Both the position numbers and the translations under genes were made by a program. 64,000 nt of DNA from Halichondria panicea (Eukaryota; Porifera; Demospongiae; Suberitida; Halichondriidae): NCBI RefSeq assembly GCF_963675165.1, contig NC_087384.1, positions 669,001 to 733,000 of the forward strand. Reading direction: 5' to 3'. Below are positions 8,395-20,400 of this stretch, in pieces; position 1 is the first letter of the stretch; each line of letters starts with the position of its first letter. Below the pieces are notes generated by a model, which saw only the letters and a program-made list of their open reading frames with translations, made no database searches and was not told the origin of the DNA.

Positions 8395-11006
8395 AAACAC
8401 ACACACCCACACCACAGGATGCAGCCCTGTACGTGAGAGAAGGTGAAGACAACGACAAACTCTACCAGCACCCCCGGGGGAAATGGTCCAAGCGTGCGTA
8501 CCAGGTCCTCCACAGCACAGTGTACCATGTGTTCAACCTCTGTGTGTGTACTCTACTACTGTTCCTAGCACTCATGGAGCACCCCTATCTAGGGGAAGAG
8601 GCTAACCTGCCGGAGAGCACCCTCGTTACCGTCATTGTGGTGAGTTGGGGGGGGGGGGCTGTATTTGTGCTGGGGGGGGGGGGGTGTGTTTGTGCTGGGG
8701 GGGCTGTGTTTGTGCTGGGGGGGGTGTTTGTGCTGGGGGGGGCTGTGCTAAACAGCTATTCTAAACTATGTATGTAGTAGGAAAGAATTAACCTACTTGA
8801 AAGTTTAACTTTCAGTGTCCTTTGAAATTCAAACAATACTAATAGCTATAATTATAATTATATGTACACAGCCAAGAGGATAATCGTATACAACTCAATG
8901 TAAGCTATGTGTATGTACATCTGCCAGGATATTATTATAATTATACTCAAGTAATCAATGTCATTTGTTGTAATGACTATTATGTTTTTGTAGGTACACG
9001 CTCTGCTGGAGATCTTCCTGCTGTCCCTCCTCTGGCTGGACATGGTGCTCAGGTTCCTCTGGTTCAGACCAAAAAACTTCTTCACTCACAAGAGAACTTT
9101 GCTCATTGTAAGTCAAATAGAGATACCTATACATCATCTATACTCTGTACGATGACCTTTGACCTCTATCGGTATAGCTTGTTGTGCTGGTGGTGATGAG
9201 TGTGGAGGCCGTAGTAGTGTTGGCACGACAACAAAATCACATTCGGATCACACGAGCACTGAGACCAATCTTTCTAGTTGACACTTACCTCATGCACGGA
9301 GTCCGAAGGTATGTATGTACTCCACCCCCACACACACACCCCACCTCACACCACCCACACACACACCACCCCACACACACAGAGTCCTGCGCCAGATATT
9401 CCTATGTATTCGACCCATCTTGGATGTGATAGTTCTCCTCATTCTATCTCTAGTGCTCTTCTCCCTACTAGGTCAGTTCCTCAGTCACAATGAATGGCTA
9501 AGCGGGTGTGTTTAACTACACACACACACACACACACACACTCACACGCATACAGGCTATCTCATCTTTGCTGAGCTGGACATTACGGTAAGATCTCCAT
9601 CTGTCTTACATTGTATTTGTATTGTCACCCTTCTCCTCAGTACTTTGAGAGCTTCAAGAGAACTCTGGTCAGCTTCTTCATCGCCTCAACCACTGCAAAG
9701 TGAGTCTTACTGTAGCTCTTGTGTTACACGAGTATGGTATACAGTACAGGACATGTAATTGCTTTTGTGTCCACTTTGATTGTCCATAACTTGTGTTGAG
9801 AACGTCTAATTTCCAAAAAAATGTATTTAGTAGTTCTTTGATAGTGCTGCAAAATGATATGCTTGGATCAGTGGTTTATTTGGGGCCCAAATTGTCCATT
9901 TTCTGGAAAAAAAAGTGTGGGCTAGAATAATATACAAGTGTACATGCATACTACCTCATACCCACTCTCCTATAGCTATCCGGATATCTGGTTAGAGGCA
10001 TACATTCGACAACCAGCCTCCGCTCTGTTCTTCATCCTCTACATTATCGTCATGGTCTACTTCATCTCCAATGTGGTAAGTATATAACCTGTTAGTAGCT
10101 AGTAGAACACGTACACGGTGAGCAAGTGACCACGATACATCTGTTCCTCCCAACAGCTGTTAGCTGTCGTGTACAGTAGCTTCAGTGAAGCTGACAAGAA
10201 TAAATTCAAGAAGCTGTTCTTGCACAAAAGGTAAGTGCTAGTCCCCCCACCACACTACTCTCTAACCTTACTATAATTATAGGGATGCTCTTCGTCATGC
10301 CTACAATGTCCTGGCCACCTCCCTGGATGGTATCAAGTTCCATGACTTCCTACTCTTCATGCACAAGTACAGACCTCGTATACGTAAGCCACTCCCCCTT
10401 TTTTTCATAGTATAATGACTGTGTACATAATAACGCAATCTGCTAAATTATTGTCTATATAATTATGCGCCACAATTGTAATGAACTCTTGATTGTGCTT
10501 AATTGATCGTCCACACCAAGTTAGCTAAAGAAATTTATTCCTTAGAGGACAAAACTCCAAAAGTGTACCTATAGACCGGTTTTTGCAACAACAAATTACC
10601 TTAAAAGTAGAATGTTGATCTAACCCCCCCCCCCCCCCCACACACACACACACACACACAGCCGAGTGGCAGGTCATGTGTATATTCAAGGTCCTGCACA
10701 GTGGCCGCCGTATCTCTACCAGCAGTGATGATGACGACGAGGGAGTCAAGGATCTCAGCCTGGAGCAGTTCTATGGGTTCTACGAGGTCTTCAACCTCAA
10801 GTGGAAGCGGGTATGTGTTGTTTGTGTGCTGCTGTTGGCATGGTAACCAAGTTATATGGTGACAGGTATCCTCGGAGGGGGAGGAGCTGACATGGTTTCA
10901 ACACTCTCGTCCTTCCATTAAAATCCCTGCAAAAAGTGAGTGGAGTGACAATAATTATGATTTCCGCTATACCCCCCCACACACCTCACACACACACACA
11001 CACACA

Positions 11007-11082
<76 letters not shown>

Positions 11083-11092
11083 CACACGCACG

Positions 11093-11147
<55 letters not shown>

Positions 11148-11157
11148 CACACGCACG

Positions 11158-11202
<45 letters not shown>

Positions 11203-11212
11203 CACACGCACG

Positions 11213-11273
<61 letters not shown>

Positions 11274-14200
11274 GTGCACAAGATTGTCAAGAGCAATCTA
11301 TTCAACTTTGTCATCAGTAAGTGTACACCTCCTCTCCCTCTGATTATAGTAAACATCGCTACCCCCTCTGTGCAGATATGTTATTGGTAGCTAACCTCAT
11401 CTTTCTGGTTTCCTACACTTACTTCATTGACAGTAAGTTAACTCATGATAGTCGTGTGATATAGTCATGTGATATGCACTACAGAGACAGACGTTAGCAA
11501 TCGTTTCTTCATTCTCAACAACGTGGTGGCTGTCTCTCTCGTCTTTGTTTGCAGTGAGTTGATCATTACAAATCACTAATATTATTGGTGGTTCATCATG
11601 CCACTGTATGTGCTCATGCAGTTTATGTTCTGGAGATTTGCCTGAGGATATTTGGACTGGGCCTGTACAACTACTTCAGAAAACCACAAAACATGTAAGT
11701 CTGTCCAATATTGGGCTCTCCACTCCCCATATCTGCCCCCTCCACCCCCATATCTGCCTCCTCCACCCCCATATCCGCCCCCTCCACTCCCATATCTGCC
11801 CCCTCCACTCCTATATTCGCTCCCTCTCAGATTGGACACTCTGGTCATCTTCACAAGCTTTGTGCTACTGATCTTAGAGGCTGTTAGCCCCGCCCACTCT
11901 GCACTAGCCGTCTTCCGTCCTGTAAAATTTATTCGTCTTCTTCGTCTGAAACGTCGTTACCGTGACATCATCAACACCCTCTACGTGCTTAGCAGACGAC
12001 TTATTAGTGTCGGACTTCTTCTACTCGTCGTTTATTACGCTTTTGCCATAATTGGAATGGAATTTTTAAGTGACACAGTTTTTGAAGGTTGCTGGTGAGT
12101 TGTGTGGGTGGGTGGGGATTTTCCCTATTCATTTTATTCCCGTTCTTTAATTTCCATAGCAACGAGAGCATGTACGGCGTGGGCGAGTATTATAGCGGAA
12201 TGAACGAGACCAACTCAAACTTCACGATCAACGTTTACTACATCCTCAACTTTAACAATGTTCTCAGGAGCTATGGTAACTAAGTGTGTGTGAGAATTAT
12301 CAGAATTATGCTAGCTTACAAAATGGAGGTTTTCTACATAATTATGTGTGTGGGAGTACATAGACTAGCGCATTATTATCTGCTTTGATACAATTTAACT
12401 AACATAATTTTATTCGACACTTGTTTCACATGGTTACTGGACCTTCAATAGTGTGTCTCTGTGTGTATTGGGTAGGTCTCTGTTTCACATGGTTACTGGA
12501 CCTTCAATAGTGTGTCTCTGTGTGTGTTGGGTAGGTCTCTGTTTCACATGGTTACTGGACCTTCAATAGTGTGTCTCTGTGTGTGTTGGGTAGGTCTCTG
12601 TTTAGACTTGTGCTGAGTAGACACGAACAAGGTACCATAATTAATCAATGCTCGTAACGGAAGCACTCTTATTATTCTTACCCTGTCTTGCCTCTGCAGT
12701 GACTCTGTTTGTGCTCATGGTGATCAACAACTGGTTCATTATCATGGTAAGTGATACCCCCCACCACATGAGTAGTAGTCATGTGATCACTGCAGGAGGG
12801 CTTTGCCTCCACCTCCCCCAATGGTTGGCTGGTACGGATCTACTTCATGAGTTTCTACGTCATCACTCTGGTAACTATCTATCTATCTGTGTGCTTACGT
12901 GTGCTTGCTTATATGCTTGCAGTGCTTATAATTATGACCTTATGCTTGTGTGCCTCTGTACTTATAATTATTACAATGCGTGCCTGTGTGTAGATGGTGC
13001 TACAAGTGATCATCTCGTTCATTGTTGAGGCCTTTGTGTTCAAGATCCAGGCCAAGGAGAGAAGACGACGCTGCCACAAGCACCCTGACCAGTACTGTGA
13101 ATGTCACAAAGGTGAGGATGTGCTCTCTGGTTAGCATTGAGGGCCTGTGAGTTGAGTTTAGAAGATCCAATTTCAAGGGATCTCTATCACTTGCTACATG
13201 CTTAGATCATCATTCCAGATCAACCATGTTTTAGGCTGGTATATTTTGGTGTTTGGCAGCTAACTTTGAAGGGCTTGAATCTCTTTAGTTTGAAATAATA
13301 AAGCTGCATCCATTCCCATCGATTTCAGGCTAAGATAAACCATCTGTGACTGGCCCAATTCCCTAACAAATACTTGCAATATACTACACAGAAAACGAAG
13401 GCAAGAAAGTGGCCAATATCAAGCTGATCAAGGCGGACATTGACAAGCTACGCTATGAGATGACATACAGTGATCAGACTGAAGGTGTGACCTCCCTCAA
13501 CAAGTGGATCAGACATCGGAGGAGAGTGAACCTGGACAGTCTAACGGTGGGTGGGTGGGTCTGTTCCCCTAGGCAATGTAGTACATGTAGATACGGTGTG
13601 CTCGCAACAGCCGGCAAAACCACAACTAATTATACGTGTGCAGAAGCTAGCAGTGATAATAATTATAATAGTTAGTCTTATTTGCTATTTGGAAATTTCT
13701 ACTTTACTTTACTGACTACTGACTCTACACTGCACTGTGGACGTACCTCCTTCCAGTGCTACCCTCATTGCCTAAAAACCCCTCAAGGCTATGGTATAAT
13801 GATTGATCGTTGCTATGCAGGATACCCAGAGCTTATTCGGGGGACTCGGGATCTACTTGGCCTACACTGGACGCAGATTGAGGACTAAGGATGACATACA
13901 TCTGCTCATGTACAGGAGCGAACTAGTGGTGAGCACAACCGCCTCTCACATAGCAACTGGGCTGACACTAACTTCCAGCATTTTTTAGCAGATTTTAAAT
14001 TATTACACAATTTTATTATGTGCATACATACATTCACACCACCCCCTCCAAGCACCACCACACACACACACACACACACACACCACCCCCTTCACACCAC
14101 CACACACACACACACACACACCACCCCCTTCACACCACCACACACACACACACCACCCCCTTCACACCACCAACAACACACACCCATAGCACTGGATCCA

Positions 14201-14333
14201 GGAGAAGGACCAGGAGATGGACCGTGAGGCAGGGAAGCTGGAGGAGGTAAAGAAAGGAAAGGCTTCCTGGAGGAAAAGCTGTGGGGTGGCATGGAAGTAC
14301 CTCAAAAGTGGCCTGCTCTATATCGTGGAATAA
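7717..14333 (+). CDS. TPCN1: Two-pore channel, TPC1-like
   Basis: A 25-exon model (first exon 7717-8134, last 14190-14333) sums to 2889 nt, 962 aa. An acidic N-terminal region of ~160 residues precedes [16 protein letters not shown], which resembles the TPC1 lead-in to S1. Two six-helix domains follow. The domain I filter reads STTANYPDIW (exons 8-9). The domain II S4 is the basic [17 protein letters not shown] (exon 18), and the domain II filter region is [12 protein letters not shown] (exon 20). The C-terminus is charged. TPCs are endolysosomal cation channels gated by PI(3,5)P2, voltage or NAADP-linked factors; cell location here is inferred from family. It is longer than human TPC1 (about 817 aa), mainly at the N-terminus. 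Several introns are packed with CA or G repeats. TPC1 is favoured over TPC2/3 on the exon 3 motif only. Confidence 0.92.
8640..8750. repeat. G-tract minisatellite at channel exon 3 donor
   Basis: Repeats of GTGCTG followed by 7-13 G, with GTGTTTGTGC spacers, begin right after the 5' splice site of exon 3 (exon ends 8639, donor GTGAGTTGGG). Four or more long G-runs in a row on the transcribed-sense strand make a G-quadruplex in the pre-mRNA plausible. Confidence 0.85.
10973..11270. repeat. ~300-bp (CA)n microsatellite filling channel intron 13
   Basis: The tract is almost pure CA with three regularly placed ACGCACGCACGC interruptions (about 11089, 11154 and 11209), so it has a higher-order period of about 60 bp. 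It runs directly into the acceptor AG of exon 14 at 11271. Long translated runs of Thr-His or Cys-Val on either strand here are artefacts of the repeat. Confidence 0.95.
12424..12603. repeat. 59-bp tandem repeat, three copies, channel intron 19
   Basis: The unit beginning TTTCACATGGTTACTGGACC recurs at 12424, 12483 and 12542 with almost no change. It lies in the intron between exon 19 (ends 12275) and exon 20 (starts 12700) and has no coding potential. Confidence 0.9.
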
Positions 14334-14625
14334 AAGACAATTAACCATTTGCTTGTATATAATTATGTACATGTATATGTAATGTTTGTTTCTGGTAATA
14401 ATATTTATATTTGTATACAGTGTATATGGTTTTTATTGCAATTTTTTGTGCTTTGTTATGTTATGATGATTACAATGTGTACACAAAAGACTGTTAACGA
14501 AGTGACATCTGTTGTAAGGTATTATCAGGGGAATTCCCTTACAGGCCACTTATACGCCTACTTATACAAGCCTTACAAGAAGCTTTGTGGTAGAGCTACA
14601 AGCTATAGCTCTGAGCTCAGTAATT
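14334..14625. other. Intergenic region, channel to sulfotransferase
   Basis: The region holds the channel 3' UTR with an AATAAA that overlaps the stop codon region (GGAATAAAAG at 14328-14337), then AT-rich DNA leading to the sulfotransferase. No gene is visible. Confidence 0.6.
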
Positions 14626-15927
14626 ATGGCAAAAAAGATCAGTTTAAAGAAAGTTTTGCTATTATGGTTTACTACTTGCCTGCTGGGATTCGCAGTGGTC
14701 GTCTACATGTATGCAGCAGTGCCCTATAGACAAGCAGAATATCATGTGAGAGAACCCAAGGATATGAACTCCCAGCAAGACATCCAAGAGGCCCCAACAA
14801 GTCATAGAATGAATCTAAGTGCTGAGAACACCCACAAACCTCATCGAGAAACTACTAGACAACACAAAGATATAGATATTGCAACAAGTCCAACAGAATG
14901 CAACACAGCAATCTGCAAACTATTCAATGACTCTCACAACGATAAAATAGAAAGTAAAATTTTGTCTCAGAGCAGATCTTCAGAGACATGTCTAATGGAC
15001 AGTGAATCTATCAAGAGTATTCATAATTTTGTGTTTTTTATTGGATATCCTCGGAGTGGGCACAGTATTGTAGCAAGTTTCCTCGATGCACATCCACACA
15101 TGATTGTCGCTCACGAGTTCTCGGTCTTCTCCAAGTGGCCACAATTACTAAAGAAGAAACATTCAGCCACTGTAAATATGCGAGAGGTACTGTTCAATGA
15201 ACTTGTCAATAGCAGCCATTGGGAGAGCTTGGAGGGAGAGAGAAGTGGGAAGTATGTCAACAAAGGATATAGTCTTGACACCAATTCTCCCTGGCATGGA
15301 AAATGTGATCGATACTTAGAAGTTATTGGCGATAAACGAGCTGGAGGGACTTGTGAAGAATACCTCAGAAATCCTATAGAATTTGAGCATAATTACAGAG
15401 AGCTGATGAAGGTGGTTGCCTTACCCATAAGAGTGCTTCATGTTGTGAGGAACCCGTTTGATTTGATTGCCACCAGCGTATTGTATGAAGCTGCTAGACG
15501 GAGAAATGGAGGGAGAGCATCTGGAGACGATGCTAACTTTGTCAATAAAATGAAAAATCAATCAAAACGATCCAAATACGAATACAAGTATAGAAACGAT
15601 AAACTGCTAATGGAGAGAGTGTCAGTGATAATGCGACTAGCCCAAGCTGTAACCAACCTCACCACACTATTTGGGAGAGAGAATGTGCTCGAATTACATA
15701 ATTGTGACATGGTGTCAAATACCATTGAATTCGTTAACCAGGTATGTAGATTCAATAAAATGGAGTGTCCTAGTGATTATGTGAAGGATTGTGTAGACAA
15801 GGCATTCAAGGAAGTATCTCAAACTAGGAAATGTGTTCATTGGCCAGCAAATATTATAGAAATTGTAATACAACAGAAACAAAACTTTTCCTTCTTTGAC
15901 AGATATTCATTTCAAAGTGAATGCTAA
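14626..15927 (+). CDS. Golgi-type membrane sulfotransferase, single exon
   Basis: The ATG at 14626 starts MAKKISLKK, followed by a hydrophobic stretch (about residues 9-31), giving a type II signal-anchor, then a variable stem and a lumenal catalytic domain; 433 aa in all. The 5'-PSB PAPS-binding loop is GYPRSGHS (residues 140-147), and the 3'-PB region is RVLHVVRNPFDLIATS (from about residue 269), which is typical of carbohydrate sulfotransferase-like enzymes. Potential N-glycosylation sites (NSS, NLT) are present. The substrate cannot be told from sequence; a glycan or protein in the secretory path is likely. It has no introns, unlike its neighbours, and two internal fragments were copied upstream at 116 and 5525. 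Confidence 0.88.
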   Translation: MAKKISLKKVLLLWFTTCLLGFAVVVYMYAAVPYRQAEYHVREPKDMNSQQDIQEAPTSHRMNLSAENTHKPHRETTRQHKDIDIATSPTECNTAICKLFNDSHNDKIESKILSQSRSSETCLMDSESIKSIHNFVFFIGYPRSGHSIVASFLDAHPHMIVAHEFSVFSKWPQLLKKKHSATVNMREVLFNELVNSSHWESLEGERSGKYVNKGYSLDTNSPWHGKCDRYLEVIGDKRAGGTCEEYLRNPIEFEHNYRELMKVVALPIRVLHVVRNPFDLIATSVLYEAARRRNGGRASGDDANFVNKMKNQSKRSKYEYKYRNDKLLMERVSVIMRLAQAVTNLTTLFGRENVLELHNCDMVSNTIEFVNQVCRFNKMECPSDYVKDCVDKAFKEVSQTRKCVHWPANIIEIVIQQKQNFSFFDRYSFQSEC

Positions 15928-16086
15928 CGTATTTTTTTTTACTGAATACCATGTTGTTATTATTATCATTGTAAAGAAGCATATGATTGAAGACTACAAA
16001 ACCATAGATACAGATTATAAATAAGGAAAAAACGTACATAGAATGGTTAAAAATATTAACTGAAGTGATTCTTTTAATTATGTGGT

Positions 16087-16102
16087 GGCTTTTAGAAAAG
16101 CC
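16087..16102 (-). terminator. Histone 3'-end stem-loop of H2A
   Basis: On the minus strand the element reads GGCTTTTCTAAAAGCC, a 6-bp stem with a 4-nt loop followed by ACCACA, 21 nt after the H2A stop. This matches the canonical replication-dependent histone mRNA processing signal bound by SLBP. Confidence 0.9.
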
Positions 16103-16122
16103 GTTTGAATGAAATTAAGTGT

Positions 16123-16524
16123 TCAGTACTCCACACTCTGAGAACTCTTCTTGCCACCCTCCTTGGACTTCTTGGGCAATAGAACAGCTTGGATGTTAGG
16201 GAGGACACCACCCTGAGCAATAGTCACTCCAGCCAAGAGTTTGTTCAGTTCTTCATCATTCCTGATGGCCAACTGAAGATGTCTCGGATTGATTCTCTGT
16301 TTCTTGTTGTCACGGGCAGCATTTCCAGCCAGCTCAAGGATCTCAGCAGCCAAGTACTCCATAACAGCAGCGAGATAGACAGGTGCACCAGCTCCAATTC
16401 TCTCGGCATAGTTACCATTCCTGAGAAGTCTGTGAACACGTCCAACAGGGAACTGCAGTCCAGCTCTGGCAGATCGAGTCTTAGACTTTGCACGAGCTTT
16501 GCCTCCTTTTCCACGTCCAGACAT
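16123..16524 (-). CDS. H2A: Histone H2A with SQ-containing tail
   Basis: The 133-residue protein starts [17 protein letters not shown] and has the full histone fold with the [10 protein letters not shown] and NDEELNKLL regions. It is intronless. The C-terminus is KKSSQSVEY: it carries the SQ pair and the final acidic-aromatic residues of H2A.X (SQE-phi), but with two extra residues between them. Core H2A packs with H2B in nucleosomes; the tail is the H2A.X DNA-damage phosphorylation position. Whether this variant works as H2A.X is open. A classic stem-loop follows, so the mRNA should be replication-dependent. Confidence 0.97.
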   Translation of the reverse strand: MSGRGKGGKARAKSKTRSARAGLQFPVGRVHRLLRNGNYAERIGAGAPVYLAAVMEYLAAEILELAGNAARDNKKQRINPRHLQLAIRNDEELNKLLAGVTIAQGGVLPNIQAVLLPKKSKEGGKKSSQSVEY

Positions 16525-16844
16525 TATTGTTGTTGAGCTTCAAAGTTGAGTTGAGATGAGAGAGAGATTTGTGATGGCCTTCATGTTGAGTTAGCCGCTT
16601 TTACGAGCATAAACACCCACTCGGATCACATTGTGAGGATCAATTCTTCAGCATCCAATCAGATTCACTAAAACTACACGACCGCATTCGAAAACAGGGC
16701 CACTACTACAACCTAATCACGTTTATCTGATCTGATCTGATCCATTCAGTGGTAGCTAAATACTTGACCACCCAACTGTGGACCCATTCTGGTTTCATCA
16801 ATTTCCACAACTCTACAACTTACAACTTACAACTTAACAACAAT
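16525..16844. promoter_or_regulatory. Bidirectional H2A/H2B promoter
   Basis: The 320 bp between the two ATGs contain a CCAATC box (16655-16660) and an AT-rich TAAATAC stretch about 90 bp before the H2B ATG that could serve as a TATA element. Head-to-head H2A/H2B spacing of this kind is widespread in animals and supports coordinated S-phase expression. Confidence 0.7.
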
Positions 16845-17216
16845 ATGCCTGGAAAAGTAGCATCCAAGAAAGGAGAGAAAAAGGCTGCCATCAAGAGCAA
16901 GCCGAGTGGTGAAAAGAAAACCCGAAGAAAGTCTCGCAAAGAAAGCTATTCTATCTACATCTACAAAGTTCTGAAGCAAGTCCACCCCGATACTGGCATC
17001 TCTTCCAAGGCTATGAGCATCATGAACTCATTTGTTAACGATATCTTTGAGAGAGTAGCGACTGAATCATCACGTCTGGCCCACTACAACAAGAAACACA
17101 CAGTCTCTAGCAGGGAGATACAAACTGCAGTCAGACTACACCTCCCTGGAGAACTGTCTAAGCATGCCGTCTCTGAGGGTACCAAGGCTGTCACCAAGTA
17201 CACAAGCAGCAAATAA
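16845..17216 (+). CDS. H2B: Histone H2B
   Basis: The ATG at 16845 begins [15 protein letters not shown]; the in-frame ATG at 16749 would add a non-histone leader and lies in the promoter, so I reject it. The 123-residue protein has the basic N-tail, the [19 protein letters not shown] helix and the AVTKYTSSK end. One unusual residue is the His in VRLHLPGEL, where most H2Bs have Leu. No canonical histone stem-loop is visible within about 120 bp downstream. An AATAAA overlaps the stop (AGCAAATAAACTG), so the transcript may be polyadenylated. Confidence 0.97.
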   Translation: MPGKVASKKGEKKAAIKSKPSGEKKTRRKSRKESYSIYIYKVLKQVHPDTGISSKAMSIMNSFVNDIFERVATESSRLAHYNKKHTVSSREIQTAVRLHLPGELSKHAVSEGTKAVTKYTSSK

Positions 17217-17418
17217 ACTGTTTGTATTAACTCATTTTTATTGCCCTGTGTTTTGTTTGTACATGTGAACGTAATTATTATCAACCTTTGTCAATTAAAA
17301 TTAACTTCATTGTGATAATTAAACTTTCAACAATACATGAATAATAATAATAATTTCTTTACTAAATAGAGTCATGCTATAAGCAGCTAGTACTGTTAGT
17401 TGATTAAAGAGTATAGTT

Positions 17419-20400
17419 CTAGTCTCCTTTAAGTGAGGACATCCCAGCCTTCATGATCTCATCCACCAGCAGCAGGTTCTCAGCAATGGTCGTGCTGCAT
17501 GAGAATAACACCATTAATGACTAATTGTCACACTCCAAAGCATGCATGCATGCACATGAGGAATGTTACAGGTATAGTTCACTAGCAGCACACAGGAATC
17601 AAACTGTTAGCATAGTACATAATACATACAGGCAGTTTAGGTACAGAAGCTATAGACAACTGCTTTCAATATACACCCCAACAGTAGTTTGCTTACCATG
17701 AGTGTAGCAGTGTCTTAGTAGACAACTATTTACAATAATATATTATACCCCAACTGTAGTTTGCTTACCATGAGTGTAGTAGTGTCTTCTTGACTCTGTA
17801 GTTGTCAAATATCCCCTCCTCAGAGGGCAGCATGGCCTCTCCTGAAGGGACACAGGGCAGTAATAGGTGTGTGTGTGTGGTGGGGGGGGGGGGGGCAATA
17901 ATAGGTGTGTGTGTGTGTGGGGTGGGGGTGTGTGTGTGGGGGGGGGAGACCACTCACCACTTGACACATCCAGACCCACAGGCTGACCAGTCTTCACATA
18001 TTCCTCCTGCACACAAAGCAACCACTCACAACACACACACATAATGACACACCTAAACACAAAAACACAAAGACTAACTACAACCCTTCACAAACTGAAA
18101 GCATATTTAAATACCCACAACCACCATACACGCACTATCTCTAATTTGTATTACCAAGAGTTCATTCCCAATGAACTTTTGGTGTTGCTGATATGGTTCA
18201 GGGACTCTTTCAGCTGCAATAACTTGAATTCCGTGCATTCAATTTCAACGATTTTCTGATTTTCTGAAAGCTTACAAAGAGACCTTTCAAATGGTAGCAT
18301 CAAAGTTCATATTTGTGAGATGAAAGAATTTGCCAAATACCATGGATTATAGCCCATGGCCCAAAGCCGAAAATGACAATTATGGCCTCAAAATTATTTG
18401 GAATTTAAACACATCATTTGAAAGGCCTCTTTCTAAGCTTTCAGAAAATCCTAAACATTTTGAAATCGGATCAATAACACTGAAGTTATGGCTGTTGTAA
18501 GATATTCAACTGAGATCTAATGTGTACTAAGTTCTGTGTGTGTTCTATATCTCCCCCTATTCAGATTCTACATACCATTGCCATGCTTTATATACCATCC
18601 ATTCTCTTTATATCTGGCGTCCATATTCCATTCCATTCCACATTCATTATTTTACAACATGCCTAAGTGTACCCACACACATATGCACACAATAAGCAAC
18701 CACTCACCTGAAGCTTGATTATACTGTCTTGAGGGTCAAAGCCAGAGTTCCGAGCAAGAGCCTTAGGGATAATCATAAGAGCCTCGGCGAAAGCCTGTAC
18801 ACGACAAATTCACTCGAACAACAGCCATTAAAAACACGCACACACCTTAACTCCAAATTTAGCCCTCCCCTGAACAGAATTGAGAAATTCTGCTGACATC
18901 AGCTCATAGTTGGCTACCACCTCGAATGCCCCACCCCCTGGTACGACAGAACCATCTTCTATGGCGTTCTTTACTGCCCTCAAACCGTCGTGGATAGCGT
19001 CCTTGATCTGGGTGAGGGTGTGCTTGTTGGGACCTGTGTGGAGGTGTGCGTGTGTGCAGGAAATGACAGTAGAAGACAGTTAATATTACGAACTGCACAT
19101 TCATTGTACATACATGTATACTACAGATAATATCGTAGCAATTATACAGACAAAGTTCAGAGTACAGTACCCACCTTTGACTAGGATAGTGACAGACTGA
19201 GGATTGTCCACGTCCTCCACAAAAGTGTACTTGTCCTCACCCTACACAACAATCCACCAGCACATAAGCCACCCGCTACTGAACACATTACACACTCCAT
19301 GCTATCACATATCACACAGTGAGTGGGTGGGTGGTCTCACAGGCACACCATGCTATCACATATCACACACTATAAGTGGGTGGGTGGTCTCACAGGCACA
19401 CCATGCTATCACATATCACACTGTGAGTGGGTGGGTGGTCTCACCAGCACACCATGCTATCACATATCACACACTATGAGTGTCACAGGCACACCATGCT
19501 ATCACATATCACACACTATGAGTGGGTGGGTGGTCTCACCAGCACATGCTCATAGACGACACCAGCGTGTCCCAGACAGTCGGGAGTGAGGTCATCAAGA
19601 GAGTTCATAGCTACTCCACCACAAGCCAGAGTTAGCCTGCATGGAGACAAGAGAATCAGAGTTACCAATTTTCAAAGAAAACGAAAAATATTATATTCCA
19701 GTCTTTGAAGGGCCACCATAGCACATCACAGTAATACTTGTAAGGAATTCGAATAGAACAGTGCGGAATATTTCACAGTATTGTTAGCTAGTACACACAG
19801 ACATGTAGGACATTCAGGAGTTCACTTTGACCGTAAGTATACGATAGCTTATATAGTTACTAGTGCTAGCTCACCTCTCCATGTTTCTCCTCTTGGCCCT
19901 CCTCAGAGCCATGATGCCCTCCCTTGCCAGCATGTCCAGGGAGATCGGGTCTATGCCCTGTGGGGGGTGGGGGTCATGTGACTGTCATGCATATATGTAG
20001 GGGGGGCCTTACCTTCTGGTTGATGACAATAAACGTCTTGTCACTGTCCCCACACACCTGAGAAATAACAAAAAGGATGGTGAATAAACTGAATAAAATT
20101 TGGGGAATCGCCAAAGCCATTTTTGTGTGTACCTCTTTCTTAAGCTTGATGACCTTTCGTACTCTATCATCGATGAACTTCCTCTCGGCATCGACCAACT
20201 TCTCTCTCTCAGCGGCTGTCTTATAGAAGAACCCAGAGTTCACCTCGCTGTAAGAAGGGGGTGGGGTAACTAGGAGACAGTTAATAGAGATAAGGCTCTC
20301 TCACGTTTTCTCGTACTCCAAGGATACGTTGCATGTGAGGATGAACGAGTTCTCCACTCTCTTGGGCATGTCGGGATGTCTTGATCCGTGGTCCATCACC

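Noticed and set aside
8286-8777. 163-codon plus-strand frame
   Set aside because: It joins intron CA repeat, true exon 3 of the channel and the downstream G-rich repeat; only 8418-8639 is exon.
10936-11356. Long open frames of Thr-His or Cys-Val repeats on both strands
   Set aside because: They are translations of the (CA)n tract in channel intron 13; every frame of a CA repeat is open.
14587-14625. Sulfotransferase start at 14587
   Set aside because: That codon is GTG; the first in-frame ATG at 14626 gives a standard type II anchor.
16189-16536. Plus-strand frame antisense to H2A
   Set aside because: H2A is unmistakable on the minus strand; this is its shadow.
16749-16844. N-terminal extension of H2B from the upstream in-frame ATG
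   Set aside because: The added 32 residues are unlike any H2B and lie in the shared promoter; MPGK at 16845 is the family start.
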